A stretch of 64,000 nt of DNA from UBA10347 sp905182135. Lineage in GTDB: Bacteria; Actinomycetota; Acidimicrobiia; Acidimicrobiales; UBA10347. The stretch is from assembly GCA_963925805.1 (NCBI GenBank), contig CAWUSE010000002.1, positions 186,001 through 250,000 on the forward strand, written 5' to 3'. The translations under genes were made by a program, and so were the position numbers. Within the stretch, counting starts at the first letter, position 1. Each line of letters starts with the position of its first letter. Shown here in pieces: positions 1 to 9,016 of the stretch. The notes below the pieces were generated by a model. It saw nothing but the letters and a program-made list of their open reading frames with translations. It ran no database searches and had not been told where the DNA came from.

Positions 1-1471
1 AGCCTCGAGACTCGACCCAGGGGTCACACATCTGTTTGGCTTCGCCAAAGTTGACAACAGCCGTCACGGACACGAATCCTTGCTGACCAATAATGCGGCG
101 CTGTGCGATGACGCCGCGATCTGGTCCCAGGAAGCGGCCGTTTAGCATCTGATGCGCTCCAGGGGTGACCTTTTGTCGGAGCGAGAGTCCGTCGTCAGCC
201 AACACGACCTGATCGCCATCTTGGGCAAGCAATGTGCGGTTCTCGGCCAGACCAAGCGACTGAGCCAGTTCATTGTGCGCAACCATATGACGGTATTCAC
301 CGTGTACCGGCACGAACCATTCAGGGCGAGACACCGTGTGCAGAGTCGTCAACTCGTCTCGCTTGCCATGGCCGCTCGTATGGATTTCGACAAGCCCGCT
401 ATGTACGACCTCGGCGCCGCGCCGAATCAAATCGTTCATCAGGTTCGATACACGAGCCTCATTACCGGGGATTGGGTGTGAGCTCAAGATGATGGTGTCG
501 CGATCACCAATCCTTATCCAGCGGCTGGTGCCTGCAGCAGCAGTGGCCAACGACGACCGCTCTTCACCCTGCGAACCAGTTGAAATAATACACACTTCGC
601 CGGGTTCGAAATCGCCAATTTCCTCGATGTCAAAAAATGCTGCGTCAGGAATTTTGAGCAAACCTAAGGAACGGGCGAGTGCCACGTTCTTTCGCATCGA
701 TAGCCCCAGCGTGGCCAGTTTGCGCCCATCGTCGAGCGCTGCATTAACGATCTGCTGCACCCGGTGCATATGGCTAGCAAAGCATGCCGTGATAACTCGC
801 CGGCCTTGGTTCGCACGGAAGACCTCGGCCAAGTTGGCACCCATGGTGCTCTCGCTCGCTGTGGAGCCAGGAGCATCGCTGTTCGTGCTGTCAGCTAGCA
901 GAAGCCGAATACCCGGGTCCTCCGCCAATGCACCGATCCGAGGCAGGTTCGTGCGGCGCCCATCGATTGGGTGGGGGTCGAGTTTGAAGTCGCTGCTGTG
1001 CAGAACTAAACCCTGCGGCGTGGTGATAGCACTAATGAGACCACCAGGAACCGAGTGGGTCACGGCAAGAAACTCAACGCTAAAAGGGCCGATTTGCACC
1101 GTCTCGTTATCGGCGACTTCGATCAACTTCGTCCGACCCATCACGTGGCGTTCGTCGCAGCGGTACCGGACTAAACCGAGCGTGAACGCAGAGCCGTAGA
1201 TCGGAAACTCAAGCCCGCGATCCAGCACATGAGCGATCGCGCCAATATGGTCCTCGTGCCCGTGTGTGACCAGGCAACCAATGATCTTGTCTTTACGCTC
1301 GAACAGGTAGTCGATGTCGGGCAGAATCGAATCCACGCCCGGTTCCTCTTCGCTCGCGAAAAGCTGACCACAGTCCAAGATCAGCAGTGCATCGTCGGTC
1401 TCGATGGCTGCGCAGTTGCGGCCAATATCGCCAAGGCCTCCGAGGAAGGTGATGGTTACCTCGTTGGTCAT
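1..1471 (-). CDS. rnj: Ribonuclease J (partial, C-terminus beyond window start)
   Basis: I translated the minus strand from the ATG at 1471; the frame stays open to base 1, about 490 codons, so the C-terminal end lies outside the window. RNase J is a metallo-beta-lactamase/beta-CASP ribonuclease with endonuclease and 5'-3' exonuclease activity in mRNA turnover and rRNA maturation. The N-terminus MTNEVTITFLGGLGDIGRN is typical. The zinc motif HGHEDH is at about residues 70-75. Further on come the beta-CASP part (ADSTNSDAPGSTASE) and the motif STGSQGE. The gene starts 14 bases after the dapA stop on the same strand, which is a common actinobacterial dapA-rnj arrangement, so the two are probably co-transcribed. 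Identification is firm; only the 3' end is missing. Confidence 0.93.
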   Translation of the reverse strand, partial: MTNEVTITFLGGLGDIGRNCAAIETDDALLILDCGQLFASEEEPGVDSILPDIDYLFERKDKIIGCLVTHGHEDHIGAIAHVLDRGLEFPIYGSAFTLGLVRYRCDERHVMGRTKLIEVADNETVQIGPFSVEFLAVTHSVPGGLISAITTPQGLVLHSSDFKLDPHPIDGRRTNLPRIGALAEDPGIRLLLADSTNSDAPGSTASESTMGANLAEVFRANQGRRVITACFASHMHRVQQIVNAALDDGRKLATLGLSMRKNVALARSLGLLKIPDAAFFDIEEIGDFEPGEVCIISTGSQGEERSSLATAAAGTSRWIRIGDRDTIILSSHPIPGNEARVSNLMNDLIRRGAEVVHSGLVEIHTSGHGKRDELTTLHTVSRPEWFVPVHGEYRHMVAHNELAQSLGLAENRTLLAQDGDQVVLADDGLSLRQKVTPGAHQMLNGRFLGPDRGVIAQRRIIGQQGFVSVTAVVNFGEAKQMCDPWVESRG

Positions 1472-1484
1472 GATGTTTTCCTGA

Positions 1485-2402
1485 TCAGTTAGTGGGGAGG
1501 CTGGCTTCGATCGCCAGACCAGATCCCTCGATGATGGCGCGGGCTGCTGCTTCGAGCCCTGGCGGCTCCATATGCATCGGCGACCGTCCGGTACCCACGC
1601 TATGGCCAAGCATGCGCAACATCGCCTTGGTCGGTATCGGATTTGGCGCATCCGGCATCGACTCGAACCCAAACGAGGGCAGCATCATCGCATTCAGCTT
1701 GCGGGCCTTGACCACATCACCCGAGGCAAATGCCGCGAACATCTGAACATGCTCGGGGCCTGTCCAATGGGTGGCAACCCCGATCGCACCAATGGCGCCG
1801 ATTGCCATGAGCGGAAGCGTCAGGCTGTCATCACCACTGTAGATCTCGAAGCCATCTGGTGCCTGTGTCAGCAGCATGGCGGTTTCGGCCGGGTCGCCTG
1901 CAGCATCCTTGATACCAACGATGTTGCTGACGTCGTGTGCCAGGGTCAGCAGGTTCTCGGTCTCGACCTTGCGGCCAGCACGCGCTGGAATGTCGTAGAT
2001 AAGCGTGGGGACATCGTCACCTGCCGCGGCAACAGCGGTGAAGTGATCGACCAGAGCGGCCTGCGAGGGCCGGTTGTAATACGGCGTGACAACAAGAAGA
2101 CCGTCGACGCCAGCTTGCACTGCCCGCTTGGTCAGGTCCACAGCAGCACGGGTATTGTTGCTCCCAGTTCCGGCAATGATCGGAACATTCACAGCTTCGC
2201 GCACAGCGCGGAAGAGTTGGCCCTGCTCATCGTGGGTCAGGGTCGGCGACTCGCCGGTCGTGCCAGCCAGCACGAGGCCTTCGTGGCCTTGTGACTCAAC
2301 AAGCCACGAGGCCAGGGCCTGAGCAGCATCGAGATCGAGGTCTTCGTTCTCGTCGAACGGCGTAACCATGGCCGAAAGTACTCGGCCAAAAGTGGGGTTC
2401 AT
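1485..2402 (-). CDS. dapA: 4-hydroxy-tetrahydrodipicolinate synthase
   Basis: A 305-residue TIM-barrel aldolase that condenses pyruvate with aspartate semialdehyde in the lysine/diaminopimelate pathway, in the cytoplasm. Visible active-site elements are GTTGE (about 47-51), the YYN motif (108-110), the tyrosine of IYDIPA (about 136) and the Schiff-base lysine of GIKDA (about 165). Length is close to the usual 290-300. Its ATG overlaps the stop of the upstream winged-helix-like gene by four bases, indicating translational coupling, and RNase J follows 14 bases after its stop. dapB, for the next enzyme of the pathway, lies two genes upstream on the same strand. Confidence 0.95.
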   Translation of the reverse strand: MNPTFGRVLSAMVTPFDENEDLDLDAAQALASWLVESQGHEGLVLAGTTGESPTLTHDEQGQLFRAVREAVNVPIIAGTGSNNTRAAVDLTKRAVQAGVDGLLVVTPYYNRPSQAALVDHFTAVAAAGDDVPTLIYDIPARAGRKVETENLLTLAHDVSNIVGIKDAAGDPAETAMLLTQAPDGFEIYSGDDSLTLPLMAIGAIGAIGVATHWTGPEHVQMFAAFASGDVVKARKLNAMMLPSFGFESMPDAPNPIPTKAMLRMLGHSVGTGRSPMHMEPPGLEAAARAIIEGSGLAIEASLPTN

Positions 2403-3028
2403 GCGTGAACTTCTTTCGCTCGGTCGAGGCCCAGGGACGCAAGTAGGTCCTCGTGTAGCTCGAACCAGATGGTGTGGTAGGACTCAATCATTGGTTTAGT
2501 GAACCACTCAATTTCACCTGACTGCACTTTGGCTAACGCTTCAGCAAAGTTCGGCCCGTAATCACCGAAACGATCGAAGAGCGCGCCTAGGTCTGCGCAG
2601 ATGTGTTGCATGACCTTATTAGTATCGGCCAGGCGGTCGATGACCGTGGTGTCGTACTCGGCATCGCCATGATCGTTCGGCACCTGGACGTCGTCGATCA
2701 TTCGGACCTGCCAGTCGGTGCACAGACTCAGAAACGGTCGGTTGTGTTCGAGGAAGCGGCGATAGATGACCTCGAGCGCAGAGCGCTTGCCAGCTGCATC
2801 AAGTTGCTGGGCCAGAAGAACCTCGCCGTAAGCGCGGCCGCCCGGCATCAGCATCCAGCCTGTCATTCGCCCTTCGCGATATTTCACGCGCTCTTCAGCT
2901 GCGAGTCCGTCCAGAACCTGCTTGGCGCGACCCGGGGTGACTCCAGAGGCCTCGGCTACAACATCAGTATCAGCAAAACTCTTCAAGCGCAGCGCATGCA
3001 CCACACGCAATTCATCTCCGACGTCCAC
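2399..3028 (-). CDS. Winged-helix-like protein of unknown function
   Basis: A 209-residue protein with a GTG start; I do not recognise the family with certainty. The first 75 residues (ELRVVHALRLKSFADTDVVA onward) look like a MarR- or GntR-type winged helix: helices, an alanine-rich recognition region, then RMTGWMLMPGGRAYGEVLL resembling a wing. The remainder is acidic and helical with many Trp and aromatic residues (LCTDWQVR, MIESYHTIWFELHEDLLASL) and no transmembrane segment. The stop overlaps the dapA start by four bases (ATGA), so the two are translationally coupled. A regulator or small accessory protein is an inference from the N-terminus only. No thyX is present at this position, although thyX is often found between dapB and dapA in actinobacteria. 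Confidence 0.6.
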   Translation of the reverse strand: MDVGDELRVVHALRLKSFADTDVVAEASGVTPGRAKQVLDGLAAEERVKYREGRMTGWMLMPGGRAYGEVLLAQQLDAAGKRSALEVIYRRFLEHNRPFLSLCTDWQVRMIDDVQVPNDHGDAEYDTTVIDRLADTNKVMQHICADLGALFDRFGDYGPNFAEALAKVQSGEIEWFTKPMIESYHTIWFELHEDLLASLGLDRAKEVHA

Positions 3029-3176
3029 AGCGTTGGATGCTATCGCCGCTGCTCCCCCACCTCTATTTCTTTATGCATTACCGACTCCCAGTCGGATCTG
3101 TGAACTAACCCGCCGAAGTCGATATGGCCACACCAGAAGGGTGCCAGGCGGTTTGCCCCGAGAACTGCGACGTGGA

Positions 3177-3971
3177 CTAATCCCACTCAGGGGCCGAGTT
3201 AGCCTTGCCTTGGGCGACACGACGCAGGATGAGTGGATAGCCACCAAGAGCGATGATCGAGAAGACGAACCATTGCACTGCGTAACTGATGTGAGGACCT
3301 GCGTCGAGCGGAGGCAGTTCGAGCGGAGTAGGAAGTGTGTCAGCGGCGACCGTTGCTGGGTCGATACGTATGAGAACCGGCGACATTTCGTAGTCAACCT
3401 GCTGTGCGAGCCTGGCCACATCTGGGCGTCCTAATGCACCCAGGCGCCCCTCTTCAGGGTCGGCCACTTGGAAGCCTTCGGCGGTACGAGCTGGTTGGAT
3501 CGTTCCAACCACCTGAATACGTCCCGTCGGCGCTTCAGTCCCAGGGCGGGGTTTATCGGCATCGAAGAAGCGAGGGATCCAACCACGATTAACTGCGACA
3601 GCCCAGCCATAATCGGTGACGAACGGGGTGACCACCCACCATCCGGGCGACCCCTCGAAAGTGCGGTTCCGGATGAGCACTTCATCCTCAGGGCGGTACT
3701 TCCCTGTGACGGTAACCCGCAGGAACTGCTCGGTCTCGCCGATCAGCGAATCGGAACCTGGGGGCGCTACCGACGCGAGCGGTACAGGATCCTGTTGGAC
3801 CCGAGCAGCGATTAGTTCGTTTCGGTCCGCCCGTTCACCATGACGGTTCACCTGCCAAATACCAGCGGTCAACATGGCCAACACAAGCGAGATGACAAGT
3901 ACATGGGAGATAACCCATTTAGATCTTCGAACGAAGCTGTAGTCGGGACCTTGCTCGACCAAAGAAGTCAC
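3177..3971 (-). CDS. SURF1 family protein
   Basis: A 264-residue membrane protein with the SURF1 layout: an N-terminal transmembrane helix (about residues 19-42), a large extracytoplasmic domain, and a second helix near the C-terminus (SYAVQWFVFSIIALGGYPLI). Typical SURF1 features include GIWQVNRHGERA after the first helix, GWWVVTPF, VNRGWIP, and HISYAVQWF before the last helix. SURF1 proteins help assemble haem a into cytochrome c oxidase, so an aerobic respiratory chain is implied. It starts 17 bases after the dapB stop, but has no functional link with lysine synthesis. Confidence 0.88.
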   Translation of the reverse strand: MTSLVEQGPDYSFVRRSKWVISHVLVISLVLAMLTAGIWQVNRHGERADRNELIAARVQQDPVPLASVAPPGSDSLIGETEQFLRVTVTGKYRPEDEVLIRNRTFEGSPGWWVVTPFVTDYGWAVAVNRGWIPRFFDADKPRPGTEAPTGRIQVVGTIQPARTAEGFQVADPEEGRLGALGRPDVARLAQQVDYEMSPVLIRIDPATVAADTLPTPLELPPLDAGPHISYAVQWFVFSIIALGGYPLILRRVAQGKANSAPEWD

Positions 3972-3987
3972 CCCCTTACACTACGGT

Positions 3988-4764
3988 TCAGATGTCCAGG
4001 ATGGCATCAAGACCAATAGTGACACCCGCCTGGTCGCCGACACGCTTGCATCCCAGCACCACGCCTGGCATAAAAGACGAACGGTCGTAGCTGTCTTGGC
4101 GAATGGTCAGGCTCTGGCCGAGTGCGCCCAGAATCACTTCTTGATGCGCAACCATCCCGCGCATGCGCACGGAGTGGACGCGGATACCCGCTGGGCCTTT
4201 ACCACCGCGGGCACCTGGGTATACCTCGTGTTCAGTTGGGTCTGGCGCCCACTCCGTAGACACAGCTGCCATGCGCTCAGCAGTGGCGACTGCTGTACCT
4301 GATGGTGCGTCAATCTTCTTGTCGTGATGCAGTTCGATCACTTCGCCGGTGTCAAAGAATGGCGCCGCCATCTCAGCAAAACGCATCATCAACACTGCAC
4401 TGATCGCAAAGTTCGCGGCGATAAGCAGATTGCTCGACGTGAAAGCAGCCTCAAAGGACACCATGTCATCATCGGTACACCCAGTGGTACCCACAACAGC
4501 ATGAATGCCCGCGGCGGCGACACGAGGAAGGTTCTGCCGCGTTGCTTCAGCGACAGTGAAGTCGACGACGACGTCGGGCCCTTCAGCTAGGAAAGCATCG
4601 AGATCAACCTGGATCGCTATCCCCTGCGCTGTGATTGCACCGGCTCCGTTCGGATCGAACGCTGCAAACAGCGTCAGCGCAGGATCGGCCTCCACAGCAG
4701 CACACACCGACTTACCCATTCGGCCCGCAGCCCCAAGGACACCAACCTTGATCATCTCGTTCAT
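3988..4764 (-). CDS. dapB: 4-hydroxy-tetrahydrodipicolinate reductase
   Basis: A 258-residue NAD(P)H-dependent reductase that converts the DapA product to tetrahydrodipicolinate in the lysine/diaminopimelate pathway. The Rossmann motif GAAGRMG is at 11-17. The family signature ELHHDKKIDAPSGTA is at about 144-158 and contains the catalytic histidine pair and lysine 150. Length is normal. The SURF1 gene follows directly, and dapA is two genes further. The 3' end of pnp lies about 230 bases upstream, separated by a stem-loop at 4861-4905. Confidence 0.95.
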   Translation of the reverse strand: MNEMIKVGVLGAAGRMGKSVCAAVEADPALTLFAAFDPNGAGAITAQGIAIQVDLDAFLAEGPDVVVDFTVAEATRQNLPRVAAAGIHAVVGTTGCTDDDMVSFEAAFTSSNLLIAANFAISAVLMMRFAEMAAPFFDTGEVIELHHDKKIDAPSGTAVATAERMAAVSTEWAPDPTEHEVYPGARGGKGPAGIRVHSVRMRGMVAHQEVILGALGQSLTIRQDSYDRSSFMPGVVLGCKRVGDQAGVTIGLDAILDI

Positions 4765-4860
4765 GTCACCAGTTAACCCCGCCTACGGCTACCCACGGCG
4801 CAAATTACGTGCCTGGTGCGAGAAATATGCGCATCACGAATGCTATTTGCGTCGAAAACG

Positions 4861-4905
4861 GGGAGAGCCGCCCGGTTGGCCGAAGCCAAGCCCGACGGCT
4901 CTCCC
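4861..4905 (-). terminator. Rho-independent terminator after pnp
   Basis: A perfect 10-bp inverted repeat (GGGAGAGCCG and CGGCTCTCCC) lies about 90 bases past the pnp stop and before dapB. Read on the minus strand, the stem is followed by CGTTTTCG, a short T-rich stretch. The 25-base loop is long, so folding efficiency is uncertain. Confidence 0.6.
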
Positions 4906-4995
4906 ATGTTGAACTAGCTACTCGATGAACTCGCTCGACTGTCGAGGCTTTAGCTCAGACAGGTTTGCGATCGCCGCGAGCGCTCTGGACTGTCT

Positions 4996-7458
4996 TTAGT
5001 CCTTGTAACGATCAGACTGCTCGGCATCGAATGCCTCGTTGAACGATACGACTTCGACGTCGCCAGCGGCTTTTTTCGGGCGATCTCCACGGCCGCCACC
5101 GCTGTCGCGGTCACGACCACCACGCTCGCTGCGGCCACCACCGCTGTCACGGTCACGACCACCACGGCTACCGCGATCACGGCCACCACCGCTGTCACGG
5201 TCACGACCACCACCGCTGTCACGGTCACGGCTACGACCACCACGGTCGCCGCTGCCATTGTCGCTGGAGTCTTTGTCGTCGCCGCCGCCTTGGAGTTCAT
5301 CAGCGAACTCGGCAGGCATAAGGCTGATCTTGCCATTGGGGTCAATGTCTTCGACGATGACCTCGATAGTGTCGCCCAAGCTGAGCTCATCTTCGACCTT
5401 GTCAATACGACGCTTGCCGCCGATTTTGGAGATGTGGACCAGTCCGTCGCGGCCGGGCATGATGTTCACGAATGCACCGAAGTTAGTGATATTCACGACC
5501 CGACCCTGATAGGTCTCGCCCATTTCTGGGGTTGGCGGATCGAGGATCAGCTTCACTTGGCGTTCTGCTTCAGCGACCGCATTGCGATCAGCAGAAGCAA
5601 TCGACACCACGCCGACCATGCCGTCGTCGTCGACAGAGATGTCGGCGCCGGTCTCGGCCTGCATAGCGTTAATGACCTTGCCCTTAGGGCCAATGATCTC
5701 GCCGATCTTGTCGATCGGGATCTCAAAGCTAACGATCTGCGGAGCGTTCTCGTTGACCTCAGCGCGAGGTTCAGCGATTGCTTCGGCCATATTGGCCAAC
5801 ACCTGCAGGCGAGCTTCGAGTGCCTGCTGAAGTGCAGCGGCCAGAACGTCGGCTGGGATGCCGTCGATCTTGGTGTCCATCTGCAGCGCCGTAACGAAGT
5901 CCGAGGTACCACAGACTTTAAAGTCCATGTCGCCCATCGCGTCTTCAGCACCGAGGATGTCGGTGATTGGAATGTACTGGTCACCTTCATGGATCAAGCC
6001 CATGGCGATACCAGCGACTGGGGCAGCGATTGGAACACCAGCGTCCATCAGCGACAGCGATGAGCCACAGACCGAAGCCATTGAGCTCGAACCGTTCGAA
6101 GCCATCACTTCGGACACCAAACGATAGGTGTACGGGAACTCTTCGAAGTCAGGGATGACCGGGACCAATGCACGCTCAGCGAGCGCACCGTGGCCTATCT
6201 CGCGGCGCTTGGGGCCACGCATGAAGCCCGTCTCACCGGTGCAGTAAGGAGGGAAGTTGTAGTGGTGCATGTAGCGCTTGCGATTGACCGGGTCGATGCC
6301 GTCAATCATCTGGTCCATACGTCCAGTACCCAGTGTGGTCACATTAAGCACCTGCGTGTCGCCACGCTGGAACAAGCCGGAACCGTGAGCGGTAGAAACA
6401 ACGCCAATCTCGGACGTGAGTTCGCGAAGGTCAGCTGGGCCACGGCCATCCATACGGATGCCCTCGTTCAAGATGCGATCACGCACAACCTTCTTGGTTA
6501 GCTTGCGCAATGCCCCACTGACGAGATCGCCATCATGATCGGCGAGCTCTTCGCGGACAGCGGCCTTGACCGCTCCCTCAGAAATTTGACGCTCCATCTT
6601 GTCTGCGATGGTCATTGACTCTTTGACACGGTCGGTAGCGATGGCAGCAACTGCTTCATAGACCTCGTCGGTCGTCTCGGCGGTTACGGAGTACTCCATC
6701 TTTGGCTTTGCACCAAACGCCTTGACGAGCTCGTGCTGCAACTCAATTGCCTGACGAATCCAGGCCTTTGAGGCTTCGAGGCCTTCGCTCAACACGACCT
6801 CGTTGACCTTGGGTGCACCGGCTTCGTACTTCTGGATCGAACCAGCAACGCCGCCGGCTTCGACCATGGAGATTGCAATGTCGCCGGTGCTGGTCTCTCG
6901 ACCGGCAACAACGATTTCGAAGGTGCCTGCTTGGCCCTCTTCGTACGTCGGGAATGGAATCCATTCGCCGTCGGTCGAGTAACCCAGGCGCACAGCGCCG
7001 AGAGGGCCGTCGAACGGGATGTCGCTGAGCATCAGCGCAGCAGATGCCGCGTTGAGTGCAAGCACGTCGTACTGATTCTCTTGGTCCGCAGCCATCACGG
7101 TTGCGATGACGTGAACCTCGTTGCGGAACCCGTCAGGGAAGTTTGGACGCAGTGGGCGGTCCATCAAACGGCAAACCAAGATGGCTTGCTCGCTGGCGCG
7201 ACCCTCACGACGGAAGAACGAGCCAGGGATCTTGCCCGCGGCATACATGCGCTCTTCGACATCGACTGTCAGAGGGAAGAATGAAGCATTCTCTCGTGCC
7301 TGCTTTGCACCGGTAGCGGTTACGAGCACCTGGGTACGACCCATAGATGCAATCACTGCGCCGCCGGCGAGCCTGGCCATGCGGCCAGCTTCGAGTGTGA
7401 AGAGTTTGTCTTCAGCACCCTGTATTGATGTCGAAACGCTCTTCGTTTCTGTGGTCAT
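4996..7458 (-). CDS. pnp: Polyribonucleotide nucleotidyltransferase (PNPase) with RG-rich tail
   Basis: An 820-residue phosphorolytic 3'-5' exoribonuclease that also makes heteropolymeric RNA tails. Order: first RNase PH domain, all-helical domain, second RNase PH domain, KH domain (IGPKGKVINAMQ) and S1 domain (GRVVNITNFGAFVNIMPG). I place the start at ATG 7458 (MTTETKS) rather than the in-frame ATG at 7473, because AGGAGA lies between the two at proper spacing for 7458. After S1 come about 90 residues dominated by repeats of DRDSGGG and RGG-like units, ending in a short non-repetitive segment; this exceeds the usual family length. Such arginine/glycine tails commonly bind RNA or promote condensation, which is inference here. 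rpsO lies upstream, the classical order. Confidence 0.96.
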   Translation of the reverse strand: MTTETKSVSTSIQGAEDKLFTLEAGRMARLAGGAVIASMGRTQVLVTATGAKQARENASFFPLTVDVEERMYAAGKIPGSFFRREGRASEQAILVCRLMDRPLRPNFPDGFRNEVHVIATVMAADQENQYDVLALNAASAALMLSDIPFDGPLGAVRLGYSTDGEWIPFPTYEEGQAGTFEIVVAGRETSTGDIAISMVEAGGVAGSIQKYEAGAPKVNEVVLSEGLEASKAWIRQAIELQHELVKAFGAKPKMEYSVTAETTDEVYEAVAAIATDRVKESMTIADKMERQISEGAVKAAVREELADHDGDLVSGALRKLTKKVVRDRILNEGIRMDGRGPADLRELTSEIGVVSTAHGSGLFQRGDTQVLNVTTLGTGRMDQMIDGIDPVNRKRYMHHYNFPPYCTGETGFMRGPKRREIGHGALAERALVPVIPDFEEFPYTYRLVSEVMASNGSSSMASVCGSSLSLMDAGVPIAAPVAGIAMGLIHEGDQYIPITDILGAEDAMGDMDFKVCGTSDFVTALQMDTKIDGIPADVLAAALQQALEARLQVLANMAEAIAEPRAEVNENAPQIVSFEIPIDKIGEIIGPKGKVINAMQAETGADISVDDDGMVGVVSIASADRNAVAEAERQVKLILDPPTPEMGETYQGRVVNITNFGAFVNIMPGRDGLVHISKIGGKRRIDKVEDELSLGDTIEVIVEDIDPNGKISLMPAEFADELQGGGDDKDSSDNGSGDRGGRSRDRDSGGGRDRDSGGGRDRGSRGGRDRDSGGGRSERGGRDRDSGGGRGDRPKKAAGDVEVVSFNEAFDAEQSDRYKD
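5083..5265 (-). repeat. In-frame repeats encoding DRDSGGG units in PNPase
   Basis: Imperfect 21- and 24-base direct repeats encode successive DRDSGGGR units interleaved with RGGRDR and SERGGRDR units. The repeats keep the frame, so copy number can vary without disrupting pnp. The opposite strand has a long open frame made only of Pro-Arg-Ser repeats; this is a by-product of composition and not a gene. Confidence 0.8.
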
Positions 7459-7814
7459 ACTTTTCTCCTGCATGACCGCGGCGCCAATTGTCTCGTCGAG
7501 ACATGTTCTCAGTAGAACGCGGCGGGCGGCCGTTAGTTAAAGGGTGACACTCACCTTGAGTGTCATGCCAAAGCCAGTGACCAGTCGACGGTCTCCCTCG
7601 TAATCAGAACTTCGCTGCGCTCGGGTTCCTCTGCGTGTTGACTGCAGAACCCTTTGCATACGAGCCTCGGAGGGAAATCCTCGACTGTCCACCGGCTAGG
7701 TGGCTTCGGTAATCATTACCTATGACGCCACCCCAAGGTGGGATCACGTCAAACGATAGTGATGGGATGGTGGCGAACCCTATGGCTCGGCCGCATTTGT
7801 CATTGAACGACCTG
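7459..7814. other. rpsO-pnp intergenic region with nested hairpin
   Basis: About 356 bases with no convincing gene. It contains a nested inverted repeat: GGTGGC (7699-7704) pairs with GCCACC (7727-7732), and inside it GGTAAT/ATTACC (7708-7713/7715-7720). In Escherichia coli the pnp leader between rpsO and pnp holds an RNase III-cleaved stem-loop used for PNPase autoregulation. This hairpin is in the right place for a similar role, but that is inference. Confidence 0.45.
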
Positions 7815-8096
7815 TTAGCGACGCAGTCCAAGTTCACCGATGATGGAGCGGTAACGCTCAACATCGATACCCGAGAGATAATCGAGCAAACGGCGGCGAC
7901 GCCCAACAAGCATCAGCAAGCCGCGACGGCTGTGGTGATCCTTCTTGTGGGTCTGCAGGTGCTCCGTAAGGTGCGTGATGCGATCAGTCAGCAGTGCGAT
8001 TTGGACCTCGGGTGAACCGGTGTCGCCTTCGCCACGTGCATGCTTCGTGATCGTTGCATCTTTAGGGGGCAAATTTGCAGCAGCTTTTGCAGCCAT
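7815..8096 (-). CDS. rpsO: 30S ribosomal protein S15
   Basis: A 93-residue S15 protein of the small-subunit platform that binds 16S rRNA. The family core is visible: GDTGSPEVQIALLTDRI, THLTEHLQTHKKDHHSRRGL, and LLMLVGRRRRLLDYL. The N-terminus carries a short alanine-rich extension (MAAKAAANLPP). A small inverted repeat CGAACC/GGTTCG at about 8145-8162 lies in the leader. S15 represses its own translation in several bacteria through leader structure, so this may be relevant but is unproven. Confidence 0.95.
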   Translation of the reverse strand: MAAKAAANLPPKDATITKHARGEGDTGSPEVQIALLTDRITHLTEHLQTHKKDHHSRRGLLMLVGRRRRLLDYLSGIDVERYRSIIGELGLRR

Positions 8097-8317
8097 AGTA
8101 GTGCTCTCTTATCTTGGGTTTCGGACCCGGCTCATGCCGCCCGTTCGAACCTGGAAGGGTTCGTAGCGAAGCGATGGGCCTTGCTCGTAAGCAGGTGACA
8201 GACGATTGCCTGACGGGCAAAGGATAACGGGCGAATACCTAATACGCGCATCGGGCATTACGAAAGGAATCTGACATTGGGCGGTCTCGCATCAACGCAA
8301 GAAAGGCCGACACCCGC

Positions 8318-8875
8318 CTAGGCGACAAGGTGCTCGCTGACTTCCTTGTTGCCACGGCGCCACATCACATTGTCGAAAACCTAGAGATGGATATTGACGA
8401 AGAAAGCTGCAGCGCTCAGGAGTACCGAAAGCGAGTACCGCCACCAAAGCACCCATGGCGTTGGACCCGCAGCCAAACGATGTCGGGCTCTGCCTCATAG
8501 CCACGGCCGCTGCGGTAAGGAGTACCTCACCTGCAGCCAAACCAGCGCAAACACAGAGCGGTAGCGAAGCGTGGGATTGGACTGATCAGCACCAGAAAAC
8601 TGGGTGCCGAAGTTCTCGTAGAACATGCGCTACGACACAGCAAAGTGTGGACGATTCATCGCGAGCGCTAACCAAACAGTGGTTCTTCCGACTGGCAGAG
8701 CGAACGGGTCTTCCACCAGCAGCATCAAGAACGAGAACAACAGGATTGTCATCCCGTCAAGCATTATGAGGTCGGAGGCAGGTCCGCCTAAGTGCCGCTC
8801 CTAAATACCGCTTCGTTGAATACCGCTCTGTTGGCGCATGTCGTCATTCTGCTGCTGCGGGCGCTTGATACTCAT
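8318..8875 (-). pseudogene. Decayed integral membrane protein gene
   Basis: One minus-strand frame of 186 codons reads from an ATG at 8875 (MSIKRPQQQNDDM) to a TAG at 8318. It contains four in-frame stops at 8803 (TAG), 8632 (TAG), 8497 (TGA) and 8383 (TAG). Between stops the same frame keeps hydrophobic stretches typical of membrane helices, such as MTILLFSFLMLLV, LRYRSVFALVWLQ and WWRYSLSVLLSAAAFFV, followed by a basic tail (MWRRGNKEVSEH). This suggests a gene worn down by point mutations. I cannot name the family. Many actinobacteria carry ribF between truB and rpsO; nothing resembling ribF remains here. Confidence 0.4.
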
Positions 8876-9016
8876 TCGTTCCCTAATAGGTTGATCGGCC
8901 CTGGGCTGATCGGCTCTGGCCTGATCGCTTTCTACCCACACCGGTTGAGCATTTCGGTGGACCACTTGACCAATGTTTCAACGTACCTGCATCTATGACC
9001 CGCTGACCAGAGGGAA

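Noticed and set aside
5039..5509. 156-codon plus-strand frame rich in Pro-Arg-Ser
   Set aside because: It is the antisense of the PNPase tail repeats and pnp codons.
8792..8998. 68-codon plus-strand frame with Leu-rich repeats
   Set aside because: Low-complexity repeats opposite the decayed membrane gene; no ribosome binding site or family.
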